From Pelobates cultripes (lineage: Eukaryota > Chordata > Amphibia > Anura > Pelobatidae), in the NCBI GenBank assembly GCA_933207985.1, contig OW240912.1, forward strand, positions 364,586,360-364,650,359: a stretch of 64,000 nucleotides of DNA. The letters are read 5' to 3'. Of this stretch, positions 11,661 to 22,865 are shown piece by piece (the first letter of the stretch is position 1; every line of letters begins with the position of its first letter). The translations under genes and the position numbers were made by a program. The notes under the pieces are model-generated. The model saw only the letters and a program-made list of their open reading frames with translations, was not told the DNA's origin and did not search any database.

Positions 11661-12875
11661 TGTGTGGCTTTTGTTTTTTTATCCCTCTGACCTTTGCACC
11701 TCAAAAAAGGTGCTACTTTGGCCAGAATTTTATTAGTTGGATTTAATTTGCCAGATTTCAGTGAATGACCAGCTGTGTGTAACTCACCCAGCCATAGGCA
11801 GTCAGTTCACTTTGTCTGAGGTTAGCATGCTGTGTGTGAGATGTGTGCTGACCACCAGCCACAAAAACTGCTATAAATTATTATGAAAATCAGGAAGTAA
11901 GGATTCCATTTGGCTGACTGACATCCCAGAATGGAGGACAGAGACACACAAAAAAAAAAAAAAAAAATCTGTGGAATCATTCACACCATAACCAAGTCAG
12001 TTTTGAAGAAGCCAATGGTGGACCTTGGTATATGTCCCATACTGGGGCTTCACAATCTGCCTTTATCCAGCCACCATGTTGTCTGACAAAGACATTTGGT
12101 TAGTTGATAATACCAGTATCTGCTCTTCTTTTGGATTGAGCTGGAATAACCAACATCGATCCAAGGGAGGGTGAGTTGTTGCCATCTTTTGGCTCTCTAG
12201 TAGCTGCGAAAGACAGGTGATTGGCCGCCTCTTCCATCATAGGTTTCAGCTGATGCACAAGATGCAATGTGTCTCTCAGATGGCACGTAATGCTAATAAA
12301 GTTGGTTCAAACACATCATAAGGAAATCTCTCAGAGGGAATCTCGTGCATTGACAGCTTTGGAATAGTAGAGAAAAAAATATTATTGCTGAAAATAACTA
12401 AAAAGGAAATAAAGGCAAAAAAGACAAGTGCCTGAGAAAGAGGAACTGCAAGCTTACATGACAGTTTTCAGGGCCAGTAGCAATAACAGTTATCAGCTGT
12501 CTATATGAACTTCTCTAAAATCCCCAAGTAAAACTTGCTATGATGCTTCTTAATAAAATAGCAGTAGTGATCTCTACCTATAGTGGAAAATGTAATATTT
12601 ATAGTTTAGTTTAGAAATTACTAATTTGACAATGGAGCAGGATTAGCTTGGATTAAGAGAACTCTTATGTCATAAATATAATCCAAAGTGCAAGTATTGC
12701 ACTTATTAGAACTATACATTTTAAATAGGTTTAATTTATCTTTGTGTAAAGGAAATGCAAACAAAAATAAAAGAGGGTATTTTGCCCCAACATCAAATTT
12801 TAGAAATAAAAATATTTTATTATAATATATTGAGTTGCAAGGTGCACAATAAAGCGACAGCATACATTTTTGTTG
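11661..12875. other. Unassigned sequence
   Basis: No gene or bounded repeat is visible apart from a poly-A run at 11949-11967. Confidence 0.45.
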
Positions 12876-13025
12876 TTTATTCACTAAATCAGGAATTGGG
12901 GAGAATTGAACAGGGCAGCCAAGATATACAGTTTCCCAAACTCAGCTGTATTTGGAGCTGGGCTCTTTTGTCTAAAATGTGCAATTCTCGATCAATTCTC
13001 CACAATTCCCTGTTAGGAAATAAAC
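12876..13025 (+). repeat. Foldback MITE (ttcactaaatcaggaatt type)
   Basis: The left arm tattcactaaatcaggaattggggagaattga is the near inverted complement of the right arm tcaattctccacaattccctgttaggaaata. The two arms are about 32 bases, separated by some 80 bases. It is non-coding and possibly related to the TA-flanked foldback elements at 22187 and 40512. Confidence 0.65.
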
Positions 13026-13284
13026 CAGATAAGTCCATTGAGTGGAAGTGGTAAGGGAATTGCAAATATGTTTTTCAACAAATATCAATAACAAGTTATC
13101 CAATTTTCTCTGTAGGAGGATATGGGGGGCGGGGGAGGAGGAGGGGAGGGAGAAAGACTCAAAGTATCGGTATATTATGCTATCCCAGTGTTGCTGTTCC
13201 TTGTTGATTAATACAATTCATAAAGTTTAATGGGTACTAGTGATGTCCTAAATTGTAAAACGGCAAGATACAGTGTACTGGAAT

Positions 13285-13315
<31 letters not shown>

Positions 13316-13367
13316 ATCCAATTTTCACCTTTAGTACATAGACAAGTCCAAAAACTGCACAATATCT
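13026..13367. other. Unassigned sequence with G-rich and poly-A runs
   Basis: A ggggcgggggaggaggaggggagggagaaag purine tract lies near 13125 and a poly-A run near 13291. No gene is seen. Confidence 0.45.
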
Positions 13368-13771
13368 TTAAAGGGATTCAAAAGTGCAAGGAATACAACG
13401 TTTAACTCCTTACACTATAGAGCCCCCTGGTCCAGCCCCCTGGTGAGAGGTGCATGCGTTGCTAGCGCCGCAAGTGCTTTAGGCCCTTCCCATAGGAAAG
13501 CATTGCTTAAATTTTTTCTATGGGGATTTTACGGACGCTGGATGTCCTCATGCAGAGAATGATGTCCAGCATCAGTTAGCCAAAAAGTCGGTTACCACCA
13601 ATAAGTGCCTGTAGTGGCTGTAGTGGCTGTCTGATTGACAGCCACTAGAGACCGTTTTATTTGTGCCACGTGATTACTAGTTTCTCAAAAACTGCAATGG
13701 ACTAAGTGGGACTGGCATCCAGACCACTTTAATGAGATGACATGGTCTGGGTGACTATAGTGTCCTTTTAA
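13368..13771 (+). repeat. T2-like MITE (404 bp), both TTAA ends
   Basis: It is bounded by TTAAAGGG at left and gactatagtgtccttttaa at right. The body has the family core with cataggaaagcatt and the gactgtctgattgacagcc-like palindrome; ggctgtagtg occurs twice in tandem at about 13612-13632. Confidence 0.8.
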
Positions 13772-13981
13772 ATTTATTCCAGACCAGGCAACCTTCCCTT
13801 AACTGCTAACCTGTCTGAATTATGTTTCTCCCCCCTTCTTTGTGTTTTCCAACCTAAAAAAAAAAAAAAAATGTGCCCAAGTGGAGGATTTTGTTCACTA
13901 CTGTGTTTGCCAAAGTGCATATTTCTTACTGATACAATTTTATCCTCAATTATTATTATTTATTTTTTTAAAACCACAACA

Positions 13982-14507
13982 TTAAAGGATCACTATAAAC
14001 ATGTATTACTGACCTAGTAGTGCTAAACCCACCGTTTAGGTGGCCTGCCCCTCCTTAGCCCCCCTATAAAAGTTTAAAACTCCCCATATATTTCCAGCGC
14101 CGCGCGAGTCTGCCGGCACTGGCTCCGCCCCCTTTGTGACATCAAAATTGCCAGTTTTTATGGGAAAGCATTGGATTGGCTAAAATCAGCGCGGGGGCAG
14201 GGCCAAATGAACCTCCTCATAGAGTTGCATTGAATCAATGTATCTCTATGAGGAAAATTCTGCATCTCTATGCAGAGAGTGGGGACGCTGAACGGCAGTG
14301 CTGCTTACTGTGCAGCCCTGAGCCAGGAAGCCCCTCCAGTGGCCATCTAAGGAGTGGCCACTTGGAGGTGTCCCTAGGTGCAATGTAAACACTACCTTTT
14401 CTCTGGAAGGGCAGTATTCACATGAAAATGCCTGAAGAGAGCTTTTATACTCACCAGAACAACTACATTAAACAGTCATTGTTCTGATGACTATAGTGTC
14501 CCTTTAA
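13982..14507 (+). repeat. T2-like MITE (526 bp), both TTAA ends
   Basis: The left end is TTAAAGGATCACTATAAACATG and the right end gatgactatagtgtccctttaa. The copy carries the tctatgaggaa / gttgcattgaatcaatgtatctctatgag inner palindrome shared with 25502-25905. Confidence 0.85.
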
Positions 14508-15808
14508 AAAGAAAAAAAAAATGGAATGTTGATTATTCAAAAATGTTCATTAAAACTAAAGGATTACTTTTTAGTTGTTGTTTTTTATTTTTTAAACCTT
14601 AGTGTTATCAAATGCTTGAAAAGGTTTTCTTATCCTTATAAGAACGCCACTTTACTTTACTGAACAACTACAATAAACTGCACCATATAGTCCTCAGAAA
14701 AGCAAAATAGAAAATGTGCAGTATGCAAAAGTATTAGTATACAAAAAAAAAAAAAACACGAACACTTCCCAAGTAGCAATAAATTAATAAAGGTGATTTC
14801 TTGGCATACACGTCTTTGTTGCCAAAGGGCAACAAACTAATCTGTAGTCACACCTCTCACAGCACATGTACTTCATAAGCACACAGGAACAAAACATCAA
14901 CTGTGATGTACTTATTTAAAGAATACAATATTGTACACAATTTTAAAATAATATTACACGGCTACTCACTAGGTGCAATGTGTCGGTTATGGTTGGCTAT
15001 GGCAAATGTGTTAATCTTTTTGTGTTTTTTTCCATAGTTTATTCACTTCCTAAGCCAACCTTTTCTGCCCCCTCCACCTGTAATAATTCAATTTTCACTC
15101 CAATAATACATCTGTATATGTATAAATCAATACTTTTAGAATAAAATTAATCAATGCAATACAAAGTTAAGTATCATGATTGGCTATGACTTCCTGGTTT
15201 GGTGGGGGATCCCTACAGAAGCCATGAACGGGGGATGTACATTTTTTTTTCTCTTCATAATATTTTTAGTGCATCATATAGTTAATGTATTAACACAAAA
15301 TATGTTAACTCAAGCAATTTTTTTTTTTTTTACACATCTAACCGAATGTGAACCAGTACGAATACATACTATAAGTAGAACATGTTCAAGACTTATTTAT
15401 TAAAAAAAAAAAAAATTCACAAAAAATAAAATCACTAGACATCAACAAGAAACGTGAACTTCCAATCAATCCTCCCAAATAAATGTTGCATCGTGCTGTA
15501 GTGGCTATAGTGCCAGGCATGCTTTGTCACCCCCCACTGTAGTCAACCCATATTAGTAACTACGAACCTGGGGCCAACCATCTGCCACTCCCTGCATCAG
15601 GAGAGCAGCAAAGCCAGAAAGCAGCAAAGCTAGTAGCCCTCATTAGCCCTTCTGAGCTAAGCCCTGCAGGCCAGCTGATCACTCTCAGCCAATAAGCTAA
15701 GCCCTGCACTACAAGGCATAGCTCAGACAGTGAGATTCTGGCTGAGAGAAGGCTACAGTGGAGGCAGAAATTTGCACCAGGTAGACCGACAACATGCAGA
15801 ATAAGTTA
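14508..15808. other. Unassigned AT-rich sequence
   Basis: Poly-A and poly-T runs occur at 14740, 15241, 15320 and 15402. I see no splice-flanked coding segment and no bounded repeat. Confidence 0.45.
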
Positions 15809-16356
15809 TTAAAAGGGACACTATAGTCACCTGAACAACTTTAGCTTAATGAAGCAGTTTTGGCGTATAGAACATGACCCTGCAGCCTCACTGCTCAATC
15901 CTCTGCCATTTAGGAGTTAAATCCCTTTGTTTATGAACCCTAGTCACACCTCCCTGCATGTGACTTGCACAGCCTTCCATAAACACTTCCTATAAAGAGA
16001 GCCCTATTTAGGCTTTCTTTATTGCAAGTTCTGTTTAATTAAGATTTTCTTATCCCCTATGTTAATAGCTTGCTAGACCCTGCAAGATGTGATTAAAGTT
16101 CAATTTAGAGATTGAGATACAATTATTTAAGGTAAATTACATCTGTTTGAAAGTGAAACCAGTTTTTTTTTTTTTATGCAGCCTGTGTCAATCATAGCCA
16201 GGGGAGGTGTGGCTAAGGCTGCATAAACAGAAACAAAAAAGTGATTTAACTGCTAAATGACAGTGAATTGAGCAATTAAATTGCAGGGGAATGATCTATA
16301 CACTAAAACTGCTTTATTTAGCTGATGTAATTTAGTTTACTATAGTGTTCCTTTAA
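15809..16356 (+). repeat. Long foldback T2-like MITE (548 bp)
   Basis: The copy is bounded by TTAA (15809, 16353). The left half (ctgaacaactttagcttaatgaagcagttttgg...cctgcagcctcactgctcaat...gcatgtgacttgcacagcc) is largely the inverted complement of the right half, so the whole element can form a long hairpin. A second copy lies in opposite orientation at 38952-39506. It is non-coding. Confidence 0.85.
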
Positions 16357-17149
16357 GCGATTTCGCTACTTAAGAGGGGATACCAGGGCTGTGGTGGGCC
16401 GTAATGGTTATAGTACCAAGAGTCCTTTTTAAAATTATTTGGATGCCAATATTCATTTCTATCATGTCTGTTGAAATCAGTAAAGTTGTATTGTACATGC
16501 AATTACAATAAATGTCAAATTATATAATTTAAAATAAATAAATAAAAAAAATTTAAAACTCTTATGACACTAACAAAACCACATTTAACAGCACAATAAT
16601 ATAGCTAAATGCAGATACATGGCAATTAGTAATTAAATAAAGCAATAAGTCACAAACATGGCAGTCATACGAACTAAACTTACAAACAGTCACCTAGATT
16701 CTTTCAAGTCATATTGATATGAGAGAAAGTGATTTTCAGTTACTGGTCTCGTTGTGCAAAGCATAAACAGTAGATAAGCCGATCACATCAAAATTTTAAT
16801 GTCTGCGGCTGTGAACTATGTTTCCAAGATGTTCAGCAAGTTACTAGGCAACTGAGCATCATGGGAATGTAGTCCATAACAGGTGGAGTACAGAGAAATC
16901 ACTAGAGTAGTCAGGTAGCACTAAGACACTTTTCAAAATAAAACACGGTTATTCTAGAATGTAAGAAGTCTTGGGAACTTAAAGAAAATTTAAAGTTTTA
17001 GGCCAAAACTGCAGAACTGTAAATGGACAGGGTTATGACTGAACTCTGAATTTAAGTGAATTAAATTCTAAACCGCGAATTAAAATAGGCTAAAATAGCT
17101 GATCAAGAAAGATTATCCAACTCCGTTACACTCCATATATTTTACCTTA
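16357..17149. other. Unassigned sequence
   Basis: No coding or repeat boundary is convincing here. Confidence 0.45.
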
Positions 17150-17286
17150 ACATTGCAAGCTACCAGGTTTAATCTGTAATTCAGTTTAGTGAAAAAGCCC
17201 CTATACATGTGAGATATACATTTGAAATTCAGTTTTGTGAAGAGCCCATTTATATCAGAAATTTTAATTTGAAAGGCAGTTTGGTG

Positions 17287-17359
<73 letters not shown>

Positions 17360-17731
17360 TATTTTATAATTCACAGTTTAGTGAATAGCTCTTATATATC
17401 AAATTTATATCTATAATTCACAGTTTAGTGAATAGCTCATATATCAAATTTATATCTATAATTCACAGTTTAGTGAATAGCTCATATATCAAATTTATAT
17501 CTATAATTCACAGTTTAGTGAATAGCTCTAATATATCAAATATCTATAATTCGCAGTTTAGTGAATATCCTATATATGATATTCACTAAACTGCAAATTA
17601 TAGATATAAATTTGATTAGAGAGATAGATAGATAGATAGATATATATATATATCAGATTTATATCTATCATAGTTTAGTGAATAGCTCATATCAAATTTA
17701 TATCTATAAATCACAGTTTAGTGAATAGCCC

Positions 17732-17791
<60 letters not shown>

Positions 17792-18162
17792 TTTGAAATT
17801 CATAGTTTAGTGAATATCCCATATCAGATTTATATCTATAATTTGCAGTTTAGTGAATATCCCATAATATATATATATATATATATCTATATATCTCAGA
17901 TTTAAATCATAGTTTAGTGTGTATATATCAGATTTATATCCATCATAGTTTAGTGTATAGCTTACTTTAGTGTATGTAGTATTATTTATTATATTTGAAA
18001 TTCATAGTTTAGTGAATAGCCCATATATATACATATATTATATTTGAAATTCATAGTTTAGTGAATATCCCTTATATAGATCAGATTTATATCTATAATT
18101 CGCAGTTTAGTGAATATCCCATATATATCAGATTTATATCTATAATTCGCAGTTTAGTAAAT

Positions 18163-18225
<63 letters not shown>

Positions 18226-18390
18226 TTTAAATCATAGTTTAGTGTATATATATATATATATATATCAGATTTATATCTATCATAGTTTAGTGTATAGCTT
18301 AGTTTAGTGTATGATGTAGTATTATTTATTATATTTGAAATTCATAGTTTAGTGAATAGCCCATATCAGATTTATATCTATAATTTGCAG

Positions 18391-18437
<47 letters not shown>

Positions 18438-18636
18438 TTTAAATCATAGTTTAGTGTGTATTTATCAGATTTATATCTATCATAGTTTAGTGTATAGCTT
18501 AGTTTAGTGTATGTAGTATTATTTATTATATTTGAAATTCATAGTTTAGTGAATAGCCCTTATATAGATCAGATTTATATCTATAATTCGCAGTTTAGTG
18601 AATATCCCATATATATCAGATTTAAATCATAGTTTA

Positions 18637-18680
<44 letters not shown>

Positions 18681-18755
18681 TATTATATTTGAAATTCATA
18701 TAGTTTAGTGAATAGCCCATGTATAGATCAGATGTATGTCTATAATTCGCAGTTT
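17150..18755 (+). repeat. AT-rich complex tandem array with (TA)n tracts
   Basis: About 1.6 kb is built from a 35 to 50-base unit. It reads attcacagtttagtgaatagc, then a (TA)n tract of variable length, then atcaaatttatatctata. More than twenty copies of the tttagtgaata core are visible. Long pure TA runs lie at 17287-17355, 17743-17785, 18166-18221, 18393-18432 and 18640-18676. At 17575-17612 one unit is inverted. The unit core resembles the terminal motif (tttagtgaataa) of the foldback MITE at 40512-40680. Confidence 0.85.
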
Positions 18756-18819
18756 AGGCTGTGTGTGTGAGTGACACAGAGTAACAGGTGCAGGTTTGGT
18801 GTGTGTCCATGGCACTTAC

Positions 18820-18854
18820 AGTGTGTTATCCTGGGGTGTCAGCTCCTCCTGCAT
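18820..18854 (-). CDS. Candidate first coding exon of a leftward gene
   Basis: Reading leftward from the CpG-rich block, an ATG at 18854 opens MQEELTPQDNT and reaches a consensus donor (CACT|GTAAGTGCC) at 18820/18819. Other upstream ATGs and stops lie in the same transcript direction, and I found no convincing downstream exon to the left within the window. This is a weak candidate. Confidence 0.2.
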
Positions 18855-19195
18855 CCTCCTGATGTTGCATCCAGTAGTTGGGCAGACACTACACACAGCT
18901 ACCAGGCAGCTCCATGTCCTCCTTCCCCCAGACCAGGGGCCCTGCCTGCATCTCTATGATGGGGGGAGAGGATGGGGGTGGTGGGGGTGACCTGCTACTC
19001 CCACCAGGGGCCACACTATGATGCTGCTAGCCAGACCAGCTCCACCGTCTCTGAGGATGGCTGTGTTTGGCTCTCACACTGCGGCCCCTCCCACAAGCCC
19101 TGGAATGGGAGGGGGGAGGAGGAGGTGGGAGGGGAGGCCGTGCAGGGAGAGCGAAGCAAGCTTCAACACAGCTTTCAGGTAGTAGGAGATTCCCC

Positions 19196-19203
19196 TGACG
19201 TCA
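19196..19203. promoter_or_regulatory. CRE palindrome TGACGTCA
   Basis: A perfect cAMP-response-element palindrome lies in the CpG-rich block, with a second half-site-like TGACGC ten bases further and TTGACGTTACGTG at about 19230. CREB/ATF binding is known for this motif; activity here is inference. Confidence 0.55.
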
Positions 19204-19315
19204 GCACGCATGACGCACGGGGCTCCCACTTGACGTTACGTGCTGGCAACATCCCAACTAGATTGCGTGGGTGGGGCGGGAGTTTCCCCCCGCCCACCTA
19301 GTGACAGTGATGCCT

Positions 19316-19329
19316 GTTTCCTAGGCAAC
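19316..19329. promoter_or_regulatory. RFX-type X-box GTTTCCTAGGCAAC
   Basis: The 14-bp imperfect palindrome GTTTCC-TA-GGCAAC fits the X-box consensus bound by RFX factors, which regulate ciliary genes in animals. It lies about 130 bases before the + strand TATA-like motif and inside the CpG-rich block. Confidence 0.6.
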
Positions 19330-20124
19330 CAACACAGTGGTCCTTCCTATGACAGGCTCATTAGTAGGGGGCGCTGTCTGCACAGGAGGGGGTGAACGTA
19401 CACATAATGGGGATTACACAGTGTGGGTTTGGACATTACTGGGGCTATATAAATTGGGAAAGAAGTGGCAGACAGGATTGGGGAATGTGTGGGGGGTAAG
19501 GGATAGAAGTGGGGGACAGAATGCGAAGGAGATACACATTATGGTGTACCAGTCAGAGTGGGGGGCTTTGGAACCCAAAGCTTCCTGCACCATAACCACT
19601 ACAGTAAGATATGGTGCTGCTTGGATTAATAAGGATTGGAGTCAATGCACAAATCCCCCCTGGGACCCTTTATTTCCATATTGCATACAGTATAGGTTAG
19701 CATATCATCCACGTGTCCCTATTAGAAGGTACTGGCTCTATTTTGAGCCCAAATCTCCAAATTGCTCATAATTGAAATTTTAAATATTTAAATAATTTTT
19801 TCTTCTGGTAAAAAGTATTTGTTCTGGTGAGTAGAATCATTCCCTTCAGGCTTTTTGCAGTAAACACTGTCTTTGTCAAATAAAATGCAGTGTTTACATT
19901 ACAGCCTAGGGATAACCTCACTGGCCACTCCTCAGATGACTAGTAGAGGTGCTTCCTGGGGCAGAGCAGCACAGTGTGCAGCACTGACATTCAGTGGCTC
20001 CATCCTCTGCACGGAGACACTGAACTTTCCTCATAGAGATGTATTGATTAAATTCATCTCTGAGGAGATGTTGATTGGCTACCGCAGTGTTTGGGTTGGG
20101 CTGGCTCTGCCCCGATCTGCCACC

Positions 20125-21681
20125 AAGTGGCGGACTAAGGGGGGGGGCGGAGGGGGCAGTCCACCCCGGGTGCCACCAGAAAGGGGGGTGCCATGAACCT
20201 GGTCTGAGGGCTAACGGGGGATGTGTGAGCTGCACCCCATGGCAGCTGGGGTGTCGCACAGCTCACACGGAGAGACTAATTGCTGAACTAGCCACACGGA
20301 AAGAAGAAGGGGCAGTGCTACGGCTGTGTGGGGCGTGGCCAATCCCAGAGCGCGGGAGGGGCTTAACACAGCCCTTACCCGCTGCTCTTACTGCTGCACA
20401 TGGAGGTGCCGCAAGAAGAAATCCCTGCTCCTCCACCTACCAGGCTCCAGGGAAGGACTTCAGGGCAGGGAATCCACTCCTCCAGTCCACACTATCTGTA
20501 AGTGAGTGTGTGTAACTGTCTGCCTGTAACTGTGTGTGTGTAACTATCTGCCTGTAACTGTATGTGTGTGTGTAAAATTATCTGCCTGTAACTGTGTGTG
20601 TGTGTGTTACTGTCTAACTGTGTGTGTGTGTGTGTGTGTGTTTGTAACTATCTGCCTGTAACTGTGTGTGTGTGTGTGTGTTACTGTCTAACTGTGTGTG
20701 TGTGTGTGTGTGTGTGTTTGTTTGTAACTATCTGCCTGTAACTGTGTGTGTGTGTGTGTGTGTTACTGTCTAGCTCTGTGTGTGTGTATGTGTGTGTAAC
20801 TGTCTGCCTGTAACTGTGTGTGTGTGTTACGGTCTGCCTGTATAAATGTGTGTGTGTGTAACTGACTGCCTGTAACTGTGTGTGTGTGTAACTATCTGCC
20901 TGTAACTATGTGTATGTGTGTGTAACTGTCTGCCTGTAACTGTGTGTGTGTGTGTGTGTAACGGTCTGCCTGTAACTGTGTGTGTGTGTGTGTAACTGCC
21001 TGTAAATGTGTGTGTGTGTGACAGTCTGTAACTGTGTGTGTGTGTAACGGTCTGCCTGTAACTGTGTGTGTGTGTGTGTGTAATGGTCTGCCTGTAACTG
21101 TGTGTGTGTGTGTGTGTGTAACTGTCTTCTTGTAAATGTGTGTAACTGCCTGTAACTGTATGTGTGTGACTGCCTGTGACTGTGTGTACCTGTCTGACTG
21201 TGACTGTGTGTGACAGTCTGCCTGTGACTGTGTGATGCTGCCTGTAACTGTGTGTGTGTGTGGCTGTAACTATGTGTATGACTGTCTGCCTTTGACCGTG
21301 TGTGTGACATGTATATGTGACTCTCTGCCTATATCAGTGTGCGTGACTGTGTGTTACTGCTTGTAACTGACTATGTGTGTGTGTAACTCTCTACCTGTAA
21401 CTGTGTGTGTATGACTGCCTGTGACTATATGTGTGACTGTCTGCATGTGACTGTGTGCGTGTGACTGTCTGCTAGTAACGGTGTGTGACTGTCTGCCTGT
21501 AACGGTGTGTGAGGGGGTGCAGGGATTTTGTAGAAGGCGGCAGAGATTTTAAAAAGTTTACAAATTTGTGTAATACATCTTTAAAAATGTAAAATATTAC
21601 ACATTTTAAAAATTTTGTAGTTTTTTTTTTTTTTCTTGGAGGAGGTGGCCCCGGGTGCCACATGCTCTAGGTACGCCCCTG
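20125..21681 (+). mobile_element. Non-autonomous hAT element with 8-bp target duplication
   Basis: The insertion lies between two copies of CTGCCACC (20117-20124 and 21682-21689), an 8-bp duplication as hAT transposases make. The left end reads agtggcggactaagg and the right end ctctaggtacgcccctg, a diverged pair of hAT-like inverted ends (CAGGGGCGTA type). No transposase is present. The inside is a GC-rich segment followed by a long TG-rich minisatellite. Confidence 0.8.
20500..21515 (+). repeat. TG-rich minisatellite
   Basis: The unit ctgcctgtaactgtgtgtgtgtgtaactgt, 25 to 45 bases with variable (TG)n, recurs more than twenty times, degrading toward the right. Open frames across it on the minus strand are artefacts of the repeat. 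Confidence 0.9.
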
Positions 21682-21835
21682 CTGCCACCTTGACAGTCTC
21701 AGCCATTCCAATGCTTTCCTATGTGAAAGAATTGTGATTGGCTCAGAAGACTACTTGTGATGATGTTAGCCAAGCAGGCAGGCAAGGGGAAGAGCCGCAG
21801 ACTGGAATAAAAGTTAGAGTTTGATATATTTAGAG

Positions 21836-22186
21836 GGGCAAGTGGGGGCCAGAGGATTTGTTTGATAAAGGAGAGCAGGTGAGGTCACCCACAGGTGGTC
21901 CTTCTGTTCTCCACCTATAGCAACAACAGTGCACGTGCTGTGGTTGTATGGTAACTCACTAGTCAGTGCTGTGCTCCATTCAGACGTCAGTATATTGGAA
22001 ATGAAGCCGTGTCAGCATCACAAAGGAGGTTTGCCCTTTTTAAGGAAGCATCCCCAAGCAGGGCAAATCAGTAGTGAGCTTGTGGCATTCAAGCCAAGGG
22101 TCAGGTAAGTAGGGACTAGTTCCACTTAAGCCTTAATAAGTCCTCAATCACCATCCCTCTTCTCCATGGTATATCTTAACTTCTAA
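21836..22186. other. Unassigned sequence
   Basis: No gene or defined repeat is visible. Confidence 0.4.
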
Positions 22187-22356
22187 TAGAGTTATTTACT
22201 AAAGTGAGAATTCAGAGTGAATTCAAAGTGAATTTCAAATTTAAGGCCACAGTAGTGGAACTGAAAACATAGCTGGCTTAGAGAATTTTTCCAGTTTGGC
22301 TATTTTGATTTAAATTTAAAATTCACTTGAAATCTCACGTTAGTAATTAACCTTGC
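22187..22356 (+). repeat. Foldback MITE (ttatttactaaagtgagaattc type)
   Basis: The left arm agagttatttactaaagtgagaattcagagtgaatt pairs with the right arm aaattcacttgaaatctcacgttagtaattaacct. The middle has the ccagtttggctattttga block also found at 40512-40680. It is non-coding. Confidence 0.7.
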
Positions 22357-22784
22357 AAGTGTATTTGTTAATCTCATATTACTTCTTTTCTCTTGCTTTT
22401 GCCACTATTATGAGTCCTTCTCTCTTTTCCTCCATTTATCAAAATAGATTTTATTTTAGGTCTATTTACACCTCAAAAATATCAGCATGATATGTGGTTC
22501 ACTATTAAATTAGGCGTAGTTTGAAATATATTTTTAATGAATAGTTATACAGTGATACACAGCACTGCACGTTGAAGGAAAATGCCTCAAATTGCTCATG
22601 CTCATTGTGCTCTCTATGACTCATTTATTTTTGCTATTTATCTTTTGTTTAGGGCATTCAATAATCTTTGAATAAATATCCATCTTTCCAAACTGCATTT
22701 TCCCTTTCACTTCTCCTGTTTTTTCCCCGCTTTATTACTGTGAGCATTAGATTGATATTGTTCTGTAATTCTTCTTCATTCCAG

Positions 22785-22842
22785 ATGGCTGTGTGGTTAT
22801 TGGTGCTTGTAAGGAGTCCAGAACATGACTCATCCCTAGCGA
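22785..22842 (+). CDS. Candidate exon A (58 bp), unidentified gene
   Basis: A pyrimidine-rich acceptor (attcttcttcattccag) precedes an exon that opens with ATG and ends at a consensus donor (AGCGA|GTAAGTAC). It encodes MAVWLLVLVRSPEHDSSLA plus one base. The hydrophobic start could be a signal-like or helical segment, but the exon may also be internal. The one-base overhang matches the two-base lead of the next candidate exon at 27098. A retroposon begins 23 bases downstream. I do not recognise the protein. Confidence 0.45.
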
Positions 22843-22865
22843 GTAAGTACATTTAAAAAGTATAT

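Larger units (their letters stand above)
18760..19460. promoter_or_regulatory. CpG- and GC-rich promoter-like block
   Basis: The base composition switches from the AT-rich array to a GC-rich region with CpG sites, poly-G/C boxes (ggtggggcggga at 19271, its complement nearby), a perfect CRE (19196-19203) and an RFX-type X-box (19316-19329). A TATA-like TATATAAA lies at 19446-19453 on the + strand. A donor-like site follows on each strand: GTAAGG at 19496 (+) and GTAAGT reading leftward from 18819 (-). This arrangement suggests a promoter, possibly bidirectional. No transcript evidence is available here. Confidence 0.5.
19801..21835 (+). repeat. T2-like MITE split by a hAT insertion
   Basis: The left part (19801-20124) and the right part (21682-~21835) together match the copy at 25502-25905: gttctggtgagtagaatcattcccttcaggctttttgcagtaaacactg, then the gaggagatgttgattggctac block, then the tctcagccattccaatgctttcctatg block. 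The two parts are separated by a 1.56-kb element flanked by ctgccacc. The outermost ends are degraded. Confidence 0.8.

Noticed and set aside
17150..18755. Regularly spaced repeats that could suggest a CRISPR-like array
   Set aside because: Spacers are TA tracts and repeat variants, not unique sequence, and the genome is eukaryotic.
19337..19771. 144-codon + strand open frame after the X-box
   Set aside because: It has no recognisable domain and crosses the donor-like site at 19496; it more likely covers promoter, exon 1 and intron.
20906..21310. 134-codon minus-strand open frame rich in Ser-His-Thr
   Set aside because: It is the translation of a TG-rich minisatellite and has no independent coding signal.
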